A DNA stretch of 38,572 bases from Chitinophagales bacterium (GTDB lineage: Bacteria; Bacteroidota; Bacteroidia; Chitinophagales; UBA2359): positions 1-38,572 of the forward strand of contig JAHDDV010000011.1 of the NCBI GenBank assembly GCA_020629205.1. Direction: 5' to 3'. This document shows positions 17,640 through 25,896 of this stretch, one piece after another. The notes below the pieces were generated by a model. That model had not been told where the DNA came from and made no database searches. It saw nothing but the letters and a program-made list of their open reading frames with translations. The number at the start of each line of letters is the position of its first letter. Within the stretch, counting starts at the first letter, position 1. A program made the translations under genes and the position numbers.

Positions 17640-18573
17640 CTTGCTGGGCCTTCAATTTTTGCAATACGAACTCAGTGAGCGTACGGTTCTTTGACAACAG
17701 ATCGCCAATTATTGCAAGAGCAAAAAAATTGGTACTCATCAGCATCAGCATTGAACCGAGGATCAATGATTGGATCATGCCTTCTCCACCCTCCTTAAAA
17801 TAGTCCAACAAGAATCTAACAATAGGGACGATTCCAATCAGAAAGGTGACAGCTCCCAGAAAAAAGAAAATCTTTAGAGGTTCATACATTGAGTAAACCC
17901 TAACAATGTCCACACTGGACTTGCGAATATGTTGAAACATATTCTTAAATAGTCGAGAAGGTCTCGTAGGGGGATTGGTTTCAATATCAACGGATACCAT
18001 CTTGATTCGTTTCTTGGAGGCTTGAATCGTAGTGTCCAAGACGTAGGAGAAACTTGAGGTAACATTGATTTGTTCCATTGCGCTGCGACTGTAGGCCCTA
18101 AAGCCACTTACAGCATCTTTCAGTTCCTTTTCATCGGCTAGGCTCACAGTCACAAAGGTTCCCAATTTTTGCAGCATTTTCTTAAGCGCTGAAAAATGAG
18201 CAATCTTATCAGTTTGCCTGTTTCCAATCACTATATCTGCCTCTTTTTGTATGATCGGAATCACTAGCTTACCAATATCCTGTGATTTGTACTGATTGTC
18301 ACCATCTGTATTCACAAGAATATCAGCACCACAATTAAGTGCGTTTTCGAGTCCAGCCCTAAATGAACTAGCCAGTCCCTTGTTGCCAATATTTCGAACA
18401 ATGTGATCCACACCTAAAGAGCGCGCAACTGCAATAGTATTGTCAGTACTACCATCATCAATGATCTGCGTCTCGATTACTGTGATGCCAGCAATACTTT
18501 TTGGGATGGTTTCAAGAACTTCCGGCAAGGTTTCTTCCTCGTTATAACACGGAACTTGTATGATCAATTTCAT
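17617..18573 (-). CDS. GT2 polyprenyl-phosphate glycosyltransferase (DPM1/GtrB-like)
   Basis: GT2 enzyme of 318 residues. Seen: IIQVPCYNEEETLPEVL (4-20), nucleotide motif IIDDGSTDNT (37-46), metal motif NTDGDNQYK (88-96), and the conserved GNKGLASSFRAGL. Two membrane helices lie near the C-terminus (~235-290). It belongs to the branch that starts with VPCYNEE, nearer to archaeal/DPM1-type synthases than the other three GT2 proteins here. It lies 39 bases after the large membrane protein and overlaps GtrA, which makes a second Gtr-like cassette. The sugar is unknown. Confidence 0.87.
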   Translation of the reverse strand: MKLIIQVPCYNEEETLPEVLETIPKSIAGITVIETQIIDDGSTDNTIAVARSLGVDHIVRNIGNKGLASSFRAGLENALNCGADILVNTDGDNQYKSQDIGKLVIPIIQKEADIVIGNRQTDKIAHFSALKKMLQKLGTFVTVSLADEKELKDAVSGFRAYSRSAMEQINVTSSFSYVLDTTIQASKKRIKMVSVDIETNPPTRPSRLFKNMFQHIRKSSVDIVRVYSMYEPLKIFFFLGAVTFLIGIVPIVRFLLDYFKEGGEGMIQSLILGSMLMLMSTNFFALAIIGDLLSKNRTLTEFVLQKLKAQQGEDKGIK

Positions 18574-18612
18574 GTGACAATTTTGTTTGTGCTTGCCAAC
18601 AATCGCCGAATG

Positions 18613-20544
18613 CTACTCTGCAATCACTTGTAGTTCTTCAATTTCGATCGTAGCTCCTGCTCTGTTCAAAGGCTTGAATGCAATATCTTCGATCCCTTCT
18701 TTGTTTGCAACATTGAATATTGTTTGGTTTTTCCCTTCTTCCACTCGCTTTACAATTGACTGATCTTTTACAAAGTCCTTTTGCCCTTTCGTTTTGTAAA
18801 AAAGCTGTGTAATTCCACTTTTGTCGTTATCGGTGTAGGCCACGATTGAAATCTTCTTGCTTTTCGGAATACTGAAGTAAATCATTGGATTTGACCGTTT
18901 TGTCTTTATGATCTGGCCTTGCATTGAAGCCTGCTTTTTGTCTGTGCTGTAGTCGCCAGCTCCACAATGATTAATGTCAAATACCACTTTGCCTTGAGAG
19001 TCAACCAAGGGGGCGACATCGGTGTACGAAGCCACCTTGTTTCGCTTAGGGTTAGATTTGCGCTTCTTCGACTTTACAGGCTTTTCTTTGGTCACCGATT
19101 TCCCAATATCCTTTTTGTTGTCATTTGTGGAATCTCCAAACATACAAGAGGCCATCAAAAGACAGCAGACAAGACCTGCCACCATTTTGGGGCTATTATC
19201 TACTTTGAACATTTTGATTGAAAAATCCTTTATAAGAGCCACTATGATTAGGGAAACAAAAAGTGCAAAAAGCGGAATATAAGGGTAACAGAACGTCAGG
19301 TAATCGAAAGTCATATGCATTGGTATTGCTGCGTGAGATTTGAAAATAATCAACATAAAAAAAGACCCAAAAAGTGCCAGTCCAAGACAAGCCAAAATGA
19401 TTAGAGCATCATTTCGTATTCGCTTGCACTCCTTGAAAGTTTCTCCTCCAATGAAGATGACGGGAGTAAGCAATGATGTCACAAATAGGGTCCCTCTTAC
19501 TGAAAAGGGTCCAATTACAGGGCTTCCTGAGAAATATATCTTCAATACATCCCAGGTAGATCTATCGATCGCCTTCCTTAAGACTTCAGTAGCCACTTCA
19601 TTTGACTCCAAATTACCAGATGTACGTTTTGCCAGCTTATACTGGAAGAATTCCCGCACTTCCGATATGCCACCTTCCATTCCAAGTACCATCAAGAGGT
19701 GGATCAAAATGGTCAAGAACAAGCCACAGAAGACTCCTGCGGCCAAGCTAGCTGCTTGTGGAAGATATTTGTGTGGTCCAAGTCCCAATCTGCTCTTGTA
19801 GAAAAACATAGGAATAAACAAAGACATTGCCAACGGAGGTACAAACTCATAGGAAATGGCAGTTACCAGAAAGAAACCAACGAATGCAAATACAAATATA
19901 TGTTTCCTGCTATCGACATCAAATCGGCTATGTGCGCCCGAAAACAGATGCATGCCGACAAAGAATGGGAGCAAGTTTAGCCAGATCCCCCATCCAGGAT
20001 ATGGCCCCATCTGCATTAACCAATGGCAAAAGCAAATCAGAAACATTGAAAATCCTGCGACTCCCAAGCCAAAGACCTGTCGAATCCACTCAAAAAACAC
20101 CAGAAGCACCAAGATCATAAGACCGATGGCAATTAGGTTAAAAAGAGGAATCAAATTTCTCCCCTTTCCTGTAAGCTTGTAGATCACCATATCAAGAACC
20201 TCATAACAGGAATAGGTCCAGCGTACTGCAGACTTATAGGTTTCAAACTGCCCTATCCGATTAGGGTCGAAGTCGTTGTCTATATAGCGATCAATATTGT
20301 AATCACGGGCATCGTGCATTCCACGTCTTCCCCTAGCTCTGAAGATATTTGTAAAGGTATAAGTGCTAAAAACACCCTGCTTCCTAGCATTATGTATGCT
20401 GCCCGTCAACCAAGCATAGGCATGTTTTTCATACATAATACCCTTATCAGAAAACGTATTGAAAGCGTCATACTTCATTGTGAAGAATAACAACAATACA
20501 ACAGCTAGCACGGATAAGCTCAGGAAGTTCGGAAGAAATTTCAT
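18613..20544 (-). CDS. Large polytopic membrane protein, probable GT-C-type glycosyltransferase
   Basis: Protein of 643 residues not clearly assigned to a named family. Seen: a first helix (~5-22), a long extracytoplasmic loop (~25-105) rich in Asp and Arg (RGMHDARDYNIDRYIDN), about nine further helices to ~480, a polybasic linker (~483-503, KSKKRKSNPKRNK) and a C-terminal beta-type domain (~510-643) ending DIAFKPLNRAGATIEIEELQ. The pattern of first helix, acidic loop and many helices is that of GT-C enzymes, and its place before GT2 and GtrA in the same operon fits the third component of a Gtr cassette. Odd: the last helix carries LLMASC, which resembles a lipobox but is internal. Confidence 0.72.
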   Translation of the reverse strand: MKFLPNFLSLSVLAVVLLLFFTMKYDAFNTFSDKGIMYEKHAYAWLTGSIHNARKQGVFSTYTFTNIFRARGRRGMHDARDYNIDRYIDNDFDPNRIGQFETYKSAVRWTYSCYEVLDMVIYKLTGKGRNLIPLFNLIAIGLMILVLLVFFEWIRQVFGLGVAGFSMFLICFCHWLMQMGPYPGWGIWLNLLPFFVGMHLFSGAHSRFDVDSRKHIFVFAFVGFFLVTAISYEFVPPLAMSLFIPMFFYKSRLGLGPHKYLPQAASLAAGVFCGLFLTILIHLLMVLGMEGGISEVREFFQYKLAKRTSGNLESNEVATEVLRKAIDRSTWDVLKIYFSGSPVIGPFSVRGTLFVTSLLTPVIFIGGETFKECKRIRNDALIILACLGLALFGSFFMLIIFKSHAAIPMHMTFDYLTFCYPYIPLFALFVSLIIVALIKDFSIKMFKVDNSPKMVAGLVCCLLMASCMFGDSTNDNKKDIGKSVTKEKPVKSKKRKSNPKRNKVASYTDVAPLVDSQGKVVFDINHCGAGDYSTDKKQASMQGQIIKTKRSNPMIYFSIPKSKKISIVAYTDNDKSGITQLFYKTKGQKDFVKDQSIVKRVEEGKNQTIFNVANKEGIEDIAFKPLNRAGATIEIEELQVIAE

Positions 20545-20602
20545 ACAATTATGCTGTGGCTCTTCTAACTGGACGATACTAATGTAGATTACAATTGCTG
20601 TG

Positions 20603-20610
20603 CAAAACTA
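20603..20610 (-). promoter_or_regulatory. -7 box for the 20544-16615 operon
   Basis: The minus strand reads TAGTTTTG followed by CA, a full TAnnTTTG match 58 bases before the start codon. There is no clear TTG at the -33 position. Confidence 0.45.
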
Positions 20611-20706
20611 GGAAATAATAGCATAACCCTATCTTGTTGGTTTCCAAGAATGTAGTCAACAGCCTAAAGGCGCTCTTTGTTAAGCTATGGTGACAATTTT
20701 ATTGGG

Positions 20707-20714
20707 TACTTTTG
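20707..20714 (+). promoter_or_regulatory. -7 box for the cysQ operon
   Basis: TACTTTTG matches TAnnTTTG and lies 52 bases before the cysQ ATG. A candidate TTG upstream (20677-20679) is somewhat too far away, so support is moderate to weak. Confidence 0.35.
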
Positions 20715-20766
20715 TTACTTTGTAAGGGCTTGTCGTACTATAAGTGCCCTTGGCAAATTAACGACT

Positions 20767-21615
20767 ATGACAAAACAAAAAGCGAAGTTTCTGGCCTTGG
20801 CAGTAAAGGCAGCTCTTGACGGTGGCGAAAAAATCATGGAGGTCTATTCCAAAGAGGATTTCGCCGTTGAGATAAAAGAAGACAAAAGTCCACTTACCCA
20901 AGCGGACACTGACTGTAACAATGCCATCACAGAAACACTAGATGAAATCAAGCTGCCGATTCTGAGCGAAGAAGGAAAAGCAATGCATTTTCAAGAAAGA
21001 TCACAATGGGAGCTTTTTTGGATAGTTGATCCTTTGGACGGCACGAAAGAATTCGTTAAAAGGAACGGTGAATTCACGGTCAATATCGCTCTTGTTCATA
21101 AAGTCAGCCCAATCTTAGGTGTTATCTATGTTCCGGTCAAGGATGTTCTTTACTTCGCAAGTAGTGAACTAGGGGCCTATCGGCTTGATGAGGCCAAAAA
21201 TAAAGTAAGCTTCGCATTCTCTGAGCATGTTGAATCTTATGAATCCATAGTAGCAAGCATTGTTGCGGATTCGGCAGAGCTTCCTTTGGAGTCTGAGCGT
21301 AGTGTATTCACTATAGTCGGGAGCCGTTCACATATGAACGATGAAACTAAAGAGTTCATTGACAAGCACAGGGAGACACACGGCACGATCGATATGGTGG
21401 CTGTAGGCTCGTCTTTGAAAATTTGTCAGGTTGCTGAAGGCTCTGCCGACATCTACCCAAGGTTTGCCCCCACGATGGAATGGGACACCTGCGCTGGACA
21501 TGCTATTGCAAAGTTTAGTGGCGCACGAGTGGTGCGAGCAGACAATGGAAAGGAGTTGTTGTACAATAAAGAGAACCTCCTGAACCCTTGGTTCCTGGTC
21601 GATCGCCAGAATTGA
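20767..21615 (+). CDS. cysQ: 3'(2'),5'-bisphosphate nucleotidase (CysQ)
   Basis: Removes the 3'-phosphate from PAP, the by-product of every PAPS-dependent sulfotransfer, relieving product inhibition. Seen: 282 residues, the metal-binding SEEGK (67-71), DPLDGTKEF (88-96), and a C-terminal WDTCAGHAI of the inositol-phosphatase fold. Start MTKQKAKFLALAVKAAL at 20767. The frame extends to 20677, but that upstream part holds the -7 box and is not conserved in style. It heads a unit with UDP-GlcA epimerase and rmlA, and is divergent from the membrane-GT operon. Its presence beside sulfotransferases supports a sulfation role rather than cysteine synthesis. Confidence 0.93.
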   Translation: MTKQKAKFLALAVKAALDGGEKIMEVYSKEDFAVEIKEDKSPLTQADTDCNNAITETLDEIKLPILSEEGKAMHFQERSQWELFWIVDPLDGTKEFVKRNGEFTVNIALVHKVSPILGVIYVPVKDVLYFASSELGAYRLDEAKNKVSFAFSEHVESYESIVASIVADSAELPLESERSVFTIVGSRSHMNDETKEFIDKHRETHGTIDMVAVGSSLKICQVAEGSADIYPRFAPTMEWDTCAGHAIAKFSGARVVRADNGKELLYNKENLLNPWFLVDRQN

Positions 21616-21626
21616 ATCATTTGATT

Positions 21627-22652
21627 ATGAAGATATTGATCACTGGTACAGCAGGATTTATTGGCTATCATCTCGCTAACCGTCTCTTGGAACTGGGCCA
21701 TCAAATTACGGGAATTGACAACATCAATGACTATTACGAAACAGATCTAAAGTATGCACGACTCGCAAGTGCAGGAATTCCGCGAGAACAGATCGCATAT
21801 GGAAAGGCTTTGAGGAGTGTAAAGAATGAAAATTACTCCTTTATTCAGCTTGATCTAGTAGACAGGAGTGCTTTAGATCGATTGTTTGCTGACTGTGGTT
21901 TCGATGCAGTTGTTAACCTTGCAGCACAAGCTGGGGTCAGATATAGTGTAACAAACCCAGAATCATATATTGAGAGTAACGTTGTTGGTTTTTTCAACAT
22001 TTTGGAGTGCTGTCGAAATGCAGACATTCAACATCTCCTATATGCAAGTAGTTCTAGCGTCTATGGTGCAGACTCTCAGGTCCCTTTCACAATCGATCAA
22101 AAGACAGATACTCCTCTAAGCTTGTATGCGGCTACCAAGAAGTCCAATGAACTCATGGCTTATTCCTACAGTTCACTATATGGCTTTCAAACAACTGGGT
22201 TCCGATTCTTCACTGTGTATGGCCCTTGGGGTCGACCTGACATGGCCTACTTTCTCTTTGCCAATAGAATCAGCTCAAGGTTATCAATAGATGTATTCAA
22301 TTTTGGTGATATGGAACGAGACTTCACTTACATTGATGACATAATTGAGGGAGTAGTGAAGGTGATACAGGGTGGACTTCGCCCAGCCACTGAGAGAAGT
22401 AGAGTTTACAACATAGGGAACAATAGCCCAGTCAAGTTGATGGATTTCATCTCTTTGTTAGAAGAATTCCTTGAGGCAAAAGCACTGCTAAATTTCAAGC
22501 CGATACAGCCAGGTGAGGTGCATAAAACCTGGGCCAACACAAGCAACTTACAGCAAGATTATCAGTATAGACCGTCTACAGACCTGCGAAAAGGCATTGC
22601 AGCTTTTGTGAGCTGGTACAAATCCCAATACATTACACACATAGTAAGATAA
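21627..22652 (+). CDS. NAD-dependent epimerase, probably UDP-glucuronate 4-epimerase
   Basis: Extended SDR enzyme of 341 residues. Seen: MKILITGTAGFIGYH with GxxGxxG (7-13), IDNINDYYETDLKYARL as in UDP-glucuronate 4-epimerases (CapI/LpsL group), SSSSVYGA, catalytic Tyr167-xxx-Lys171 (YAATKKSNE), and RFFTVYGPWGRPDMA. Known: converts UDP-glucuronate to UDP-galacturonate, an acidic sugar of capsules and LPS. Start at 21627, 12 bases after cysQ. A longer frame from 21588 overlaps cysQ and adds a non-family N-terminus. No UDP-glucose dehydrogenase is visible in the window, so the UDP-GlcA must come from a gene elsewhere. Confidence 0.85.
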   Translation: MKILITGTAGFIGYHLANRLLELGHQITGIDNINDYYETDLKYARLASAGIPREQIAYGKALRSVKNENYSFIQLDLVDRSALDRLFADCGFDAVVNLAAQAGVRYSVTNPESYIESNVVGFFNILECCRNADIQHLLYASSSSVYGADSQVPFTIDQKTDTPLSLYAATKKSNELMAYSYSSLYGFQTTGFRFFTVYGPWGRPDMAYFLFANRISSRLSIDVFNFGDMERDFTYIDDIIEGVVKVIQGGLRPATERSRVYNIGNNSPVKLMDFISLLEEFLEAKALLNFKPIQPGEVHKTWANTSNLQQDYQYRPSTDLRKGIAAFVSWYKSQYITHIVR

Positions 22653-22655
22653 GAC

Positions 22656-23516
22656 ATGAAAGGAATAATTCTAGCAGGAGGATCAGGAACCAGACTATAT
22701 CCGATCACACATGCCATTAGCAAACAGCTGATGCCGATCTACGACAAGCCAATGATCTATTATCCATTATCGGTTTTGATGATGGCTGGCATACGCGAAA
22801 TCTTGATAATTTCTACTCCTGAGGACCTACCAAATTTCCAGAAGCTCTTGAAGACTGGAGAAAGTCTTGGATGCTCATTTTCCTACAAGGAGCAGGTGGT
22901 TCCGAATGGACTTGCCCAAGCATTTGTGCTTGGCAAGGAATTCATTGGAGACAGCAAGGTGGCTTTAATTCTGGGCGATAACATTTTTTATGGTACCGGT
23001 TTCCAGGATCAGTTGCAAAAATTAAGGGACCCTGAAGGAGGAGTGGTATTCGCGTATCAAGTGTCAGACCCAGAACGTTATGGAGTAGTAGAGTTTGACG
23101 AAAATAGAAAGGCAATCTCGATCGAGGAAAAGCCTGCCAATCCCAAATCGAATTATGCTGTTCCAGGACTCTACTTCTATGATAACTCTGTTATATCTGT
23201 TGCTGAAGAATTAACCCCAAGCGCAAGAGGAGAATACGAGATCACTGATGTAAACAAACATTATCTCGAGGCAGGTAAGTTGCGTGTAGGTGTTCTGGGA
23301 CGCGGTACTGCTTGGCTCGATACAGGAACCTTCGATTCTCTGATGCAAGCCAGCTCCTATATTCAGGTAATCGAACAGCGACAAGGTCTCAAAATCGGCT
23401 GCATCGAAGAAGTAGCCTACCACATGGGCTACATCAACGAGCAGCAGCTCGCAGAGCTAGCAGAGCCACTCAAAAAGAGCGGATATGGTCAATATCTTCT
23501 GGGACTATTATCTTGA
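22656..23516 (+). CDS. rmlA: Glucose-1-phosphate thymidylyltransferase (RmlA)
   Basis: Makes dTDP-glucose from glucose-1-phosphate and dTTP. Seen: [18 protein letters not shown] at the N-terminus, LIPIYDKPM-like motif ([14 protein letters not shown]), LGDNIFYG, and [20 protein letters not shown], over the full 286 residues of the family (~290). It starts four bases after the epimerase stop and ends the three-gene unit. It feeds dTDP-sugar pathways, including the RffA-type aminotransferase at 9413. RmlB, RmlC and RmlD are not in the window. Confidence 0.95.
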   Translation: MKGIILAGGSGTRLYPITHAISKQLMPIYDKPMIYYPLSVLMMAGIREILIISTPEDLPNFQKLLKTGESLGCSFSYKEQVVPNGLAQAFVLGKEFIGDSKVALILGDNIFYGTGFQDQLQKLRDPEGGVVFAYQVSDPERYGVVEFDENRKAISIEEKPANPKSNYAVPGLYFYDNSVISVAEELTPSARGEYEITDVNKHYLEAGKLRVGVLGRGTAWLDTGTFDSLMQASSYIQVIEQRQGLKIGCIEEVAYHMGYINEQQLAELAEPLKKSGYGQYLLGLLS

Positions 23517-23554
23517 TAAGCAGTGTTTGGGCCACTTGGCTGTGCCCTTCAAAA

Positions 23555-23576
23555 TTAGGCTATCACTAAGTTTTTT
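23555..23576 (+). terminator. Weak terminator candidate after rmlA
   Basis: A short TTAG/CTAA stem (23555-23558 with 23566-23569) is followed one base later by six Ts (23571-23576). An imperfect GGGC/GCCC pair lies just upstream. The stem is weak, so the assignment is tentative. Confidence 0.25.
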
Positions 23577-23642
23577 GCTAAATTTGCGCTGATTTTGCGG
23601 ACAAAATGACTGTTTTCAATTTGCAGGCACAAATCTGGTGTC

Positions 23643-23676
23643 TTGAAAAAAGAAGCAGCAATCTACCATAAATTTG
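23643..23676 (+). promoter_or_regulatory. Promoter of the MORN_2 lipoprotein pair (possibly leaderless)
   Basis: TAAATTTG (23669-23676) is a full TAnnTTTG match, with TTG at 23643-23645 and 23 bases between. The ATG is only four bases after the box, so transcription would begin at or next to the start codon. A second exact TAAATTTG match at 23579-23586 could give a normal leader of about 90 bases, but it lacks a TTG upstream. Confidence 0.5.
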
Positions 23677-23680
23677 TGCA

Positions 23681-24523
23681 ATGAAAAACTCAGTTTCTGG
23701 CATCGCTGTAATGCTTCTGGTATGCCTGTCTCTGTATTCTTGCATGGCAAGAAAGGCTGAGCTGAAAAATCTGCAACAGATAGAAAATGTCTTCTACAAA
23801 GATGGTGAGTTGTTTAGCGGTATTGCCATTAGTAAGTTTAAGAACGGCCGGGTTCGTGTTCAAACTACTATCGAAGATGGTAAACAAAACGGCCTGCGAA
23901 GTGAGTGGTTTGAGAATGGACGACGTAGCAAGGAGATCAGTTTTCACGATGGCAGAAAAGAAGGTCAACTGATGCTGTGGCATCCCAATGGAGCAAAAAA
24001 ACGAAAGGCGCAATTCTCAAACGACACCCTGCATGGCGAAATCAAAGAGTGGTTTCAATCGGGCAAGCCGAAAAGTCACGAATTTCGCAAGATGTCATTA
24101 TTGTCAGGCAAAAAGCTCACCTGGTACAAGAGCGGGCAAATAAAATCTGAAGAGAATTATGAAGAAGGCAAGTTAAATGGCCTGCGAAAAACATATTTCG
24201 AAAGTGGCAATAAAAGAGTTGAGGCTACTTTTGCGGCTGGCTTGCTCGATGGAGTACGTAAAGAGTGGCACCAAACAGGAAATCAAAAGTCACTCGAGAA
24301 CTTTAAGCATGACCTTCGAACTGGAGCTAAACAAGAATGGTATGAGGATGGGACTCTGAAGTTCGAGGTGTTATTTAATGACAAAGGTAACAAGGAAGGA
24401 AAGCAAAAGGAATGGTACGAAGACGGCACCTTGAAGTCAGAAACTCAATATAGAAACGGAATAATCGAAGGAGACGCTACCTTTTACGACAAAAGCGGGA
24501 AGAGGGTCCAGCGGAACTACTAA
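23681..24523 (+). CDS. MORN_2-repeat (YwqK-like) lipoprotein
   Basis: Secreted lipoprotein of 280 residues. Seen: a signal peptide of type II with hydrophobic core and Cys21 (LYSC), then about nine repeats of ~24 residues with the MORN_2 core (EWFENGRRSKEISFHDG, EWYEDGTLKSETQYRNG and so on). Repeats seven and eight are nearly the same. Known: MORN_2/YwqK repeats form a beta-strand solenoid. The family is often annotated as an antitoxin, but nothing here supports a toxin pair. No enzyme motif is seen. It is followed after 11 bases by a second protein of the same type. A surface or periplasmic binding role is the most that can be said. Confidence 0.8.
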   Translation: MKNSVSGIAVMLLVCLSLYSCMARKAELKNLQQIENVFYKDGELFSGIAISKFKNGRVRVQTTIEDGKQNGLRSEWFENGRRSKEISFHDGRKEGQLMLWHPNGAKKRKAQFSNDTLHGEIKEWFQSGKPKSHEFRKMSLLSGKKLTWYKSGQIKSEENYEEGKLNGLRKTYFESGNKRVEATFAAGLLDGVRKEWHQTGNQKSLENFKHDLRTGAKQEWYEDGTLKFEVLFNDKGNKEGKQKEWYEDGTLKSETQYRNGIIEGDATFYDKSGKRVQRNY

Positions 24524-24534
24524 CCACAACAGGT

Positions 24535-25824
24535 ATGAGACATAGCTTAATCAATCTGCTTCTAGCAGCGATTTGTTTTTTTCTCTTTTCATGTTCTGAA
24601 AAGAAGTTAGATACTAAGTACTTGATCGAAGTTCAAGGAGCCTACATCTACGAAGGAGCACCATATACTGGTGTCGCTTATTCAAAATTTCCGAATGAGC
24701 AAGTAAAGATGAAGATAAACTATGTTGACGGGAAATATGAAGGCATAACCCAGAGATTCAGGAAAGGCGGTACTATCGAAAAGGAGATCAGCTACAGTGC
24801 CGGAGTAAAGCACGGTCCTTCAAAAGCGTTTTTCCCAACGGGCCAGATATCTGTGGAAGAGAACTTTGTCAATGGGGTACGTGATGGGGAGAAGATATCT
24901 TACTTTCCAGACGGAAGCATTAGAAGCAAGAAAGTGTTTGCTAACGATCTGATCACTGGAGAGACCATAAGAAACTATGAGAATGGAAAAATCAAGGAGT
25001 CTAGTAATTATCTATTGAACAACAAGCATGGGTACTCTCGGCTGTATTTTGAGAATGGCCAGATGAAGTCGGAAGCCTACTTCGAAGAGGGCACTCAGGT
25101 AAAGGCAAGGAAGGCTTGGTATGAAAACGGTCAACTTAAGTTGCATGAATTCTATAAAGATGGAAAAGTTGATTCTCTCAAAAGCACTTGGTATGAATCC
25201 GGGAACCGACAGAGTGAGATCTTGTTTGTTAACGGAGTGAAACGAAGTGCAAATTCTTGGTATGATACCGGTAAGCCAAAGTCAGAAAAGAGCTTTGATG
25301 AGTTTGGATCCCCAATTGGCGAAATCAAAGATTGGTATGAGACAGGAACCCTAAAGAGAAGCACCGTCTTTAAAGAAGGAGGCAAAGAACATTTGGAGTT
25401 TCTGGAAGATGGAACCAAGAGCGTTGAAGAGATACTTGATAAGAACAAAAACGGTCACAAGATCACTTGGCACGACACTGGAAAAATGGCTAGTCGTAGA
25501 ATACTTAAGAATGGAAGGGTAGTTGGAACCGCTGAGACTTGGTATAAAAACGGAAATCTCGAGTCTAAACAAACCTTTGTTGATGGAATGAGAGAGGGTA
25601 AGAAAATTGAGTGGCACATGAATGGAATAGTGAAGCAGGAAACAGTGTTTGAGAATGATGTGCGAGTTGGTAACCCGCTCAAGTGGAGTGCGGACGGAAA
25701 GCCATTAGTTGCAAAGCCCAATGCAGGGAAAGTGCAGAAGGGAAAAGGGAAGAAAGGACAAGGAAAAAAGGGTAAGAGGAAAAAGAAACAGAATCGTAAA
25801 GGTCAATCTGCCCAAGGAAAGTAG
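24535..25824 (+). CDS. MORN_2-repeat lipoprotein with Lys/Gly-rich tail (paralogue)
   Basis: Larger paralogue of the preceding gene, 429 residues. Seen: lipoprotein signal with Cys20 (LFSC), a similar N-terminal stretch after it (both have a Y-x-[DE]-G motif followed by TGVAYSKF or SGIAISKF), about a dozen MORN_2 repeats (KAWYENGQLKLHEFYKDG, EWHMNGIVKQETVF), and then a tail of ~35 residues made almost wholly of Lys, Gly, Gln and Arg. The tail is absent from its neighbour. The pair clearly arose by duplication and then changed in repeat number. The basic tail could bind anionic glycan. The function is unknown. Confidence 0.8.
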   Translation: MRHSLINLLLAAICFFLFSCSEKKLDTKYLIEVQGAYIYEGAPYTGVAYSKFPNEQVKMKINYVDGKYEGITQRFRKGGTIEKEISYSAGVKHGPSKAFFPTGQISVEENFVNGVRDGEKISYFPDGSIRSKKVFANDLITGETIRNYENGKIKESSNYLLNNKHGYSRLYFENGQMKSEAYFEEGTQVKARKAWYENGQLKLHEFYKDGKVDSLKSTWYESGNRQSEILFVNGVKRSANSWYDTGKPKSEKSFDEFGSPIGEIKDWYETGTLKRSTVFKEGGKEHLEFLEDGTKSVEEILDKNKNGHKITWHDTGKMASRRILKNGRVVGTAETWYKNGNLESKQTFVDGMREGKKIEWHMNGIVKQETVFENDVRVGNPLKWSADGKPLVAKPNAGKVQKGKGKKGQGKKGKRKKKQNRKGQSAQGK

Positions 25825-25846
25825 GAGCCTTTGCCTTCGAGTTTGA

Positions 25847-25876
25847 GCACACAGTGAAAATTTGACAATTGTGTGC
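25847..25876 (+). other. Hairpin upstream of the PLP-fold gene
   Basis: GCACACA (25847-25853) pairs with TGTGTGC (25870-25876), with further TTT/AAA pairing outside, just 20 bases before the next start codon. No T run follows. It could separate the lipoprotein transcript from the next operon or form a leader structure. Confidence 0.4.
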
Positions 25877-25896
25877 AAAGATGCAACTGAACTATC

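Noticed and set aside
19340-20182. Several overlapping plus-strand frames opposite the 18613 membrane protein
   Set aside because: These are shadow frames of a helix-rich gene. They overlap each other and have no domain character.
20677-20766. Longer N-terminus for cysQ
   Set aside because: The added part covers the -7 box and is Tyr/Cys/Phe-rich without family likeness. The ATG at 20767 gives a normal CysQ start.
21588-21626. Longer N-terminus for the UDP-glucuronate epimerase
   Set aside because: It overlaps cysQ, and the GxxGxxG motif belongs at the very N-terminus, as given by the ATG at 21627.
23681-24523. YwqK-type antitoxin of a toxin-antitoxin pair
   Set aside because: There is no toxin-like gene beside it, and the protein has a lipoprotein signal, so it is exported. 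The antitoxin label comes only from automatic naming of the repeat family.
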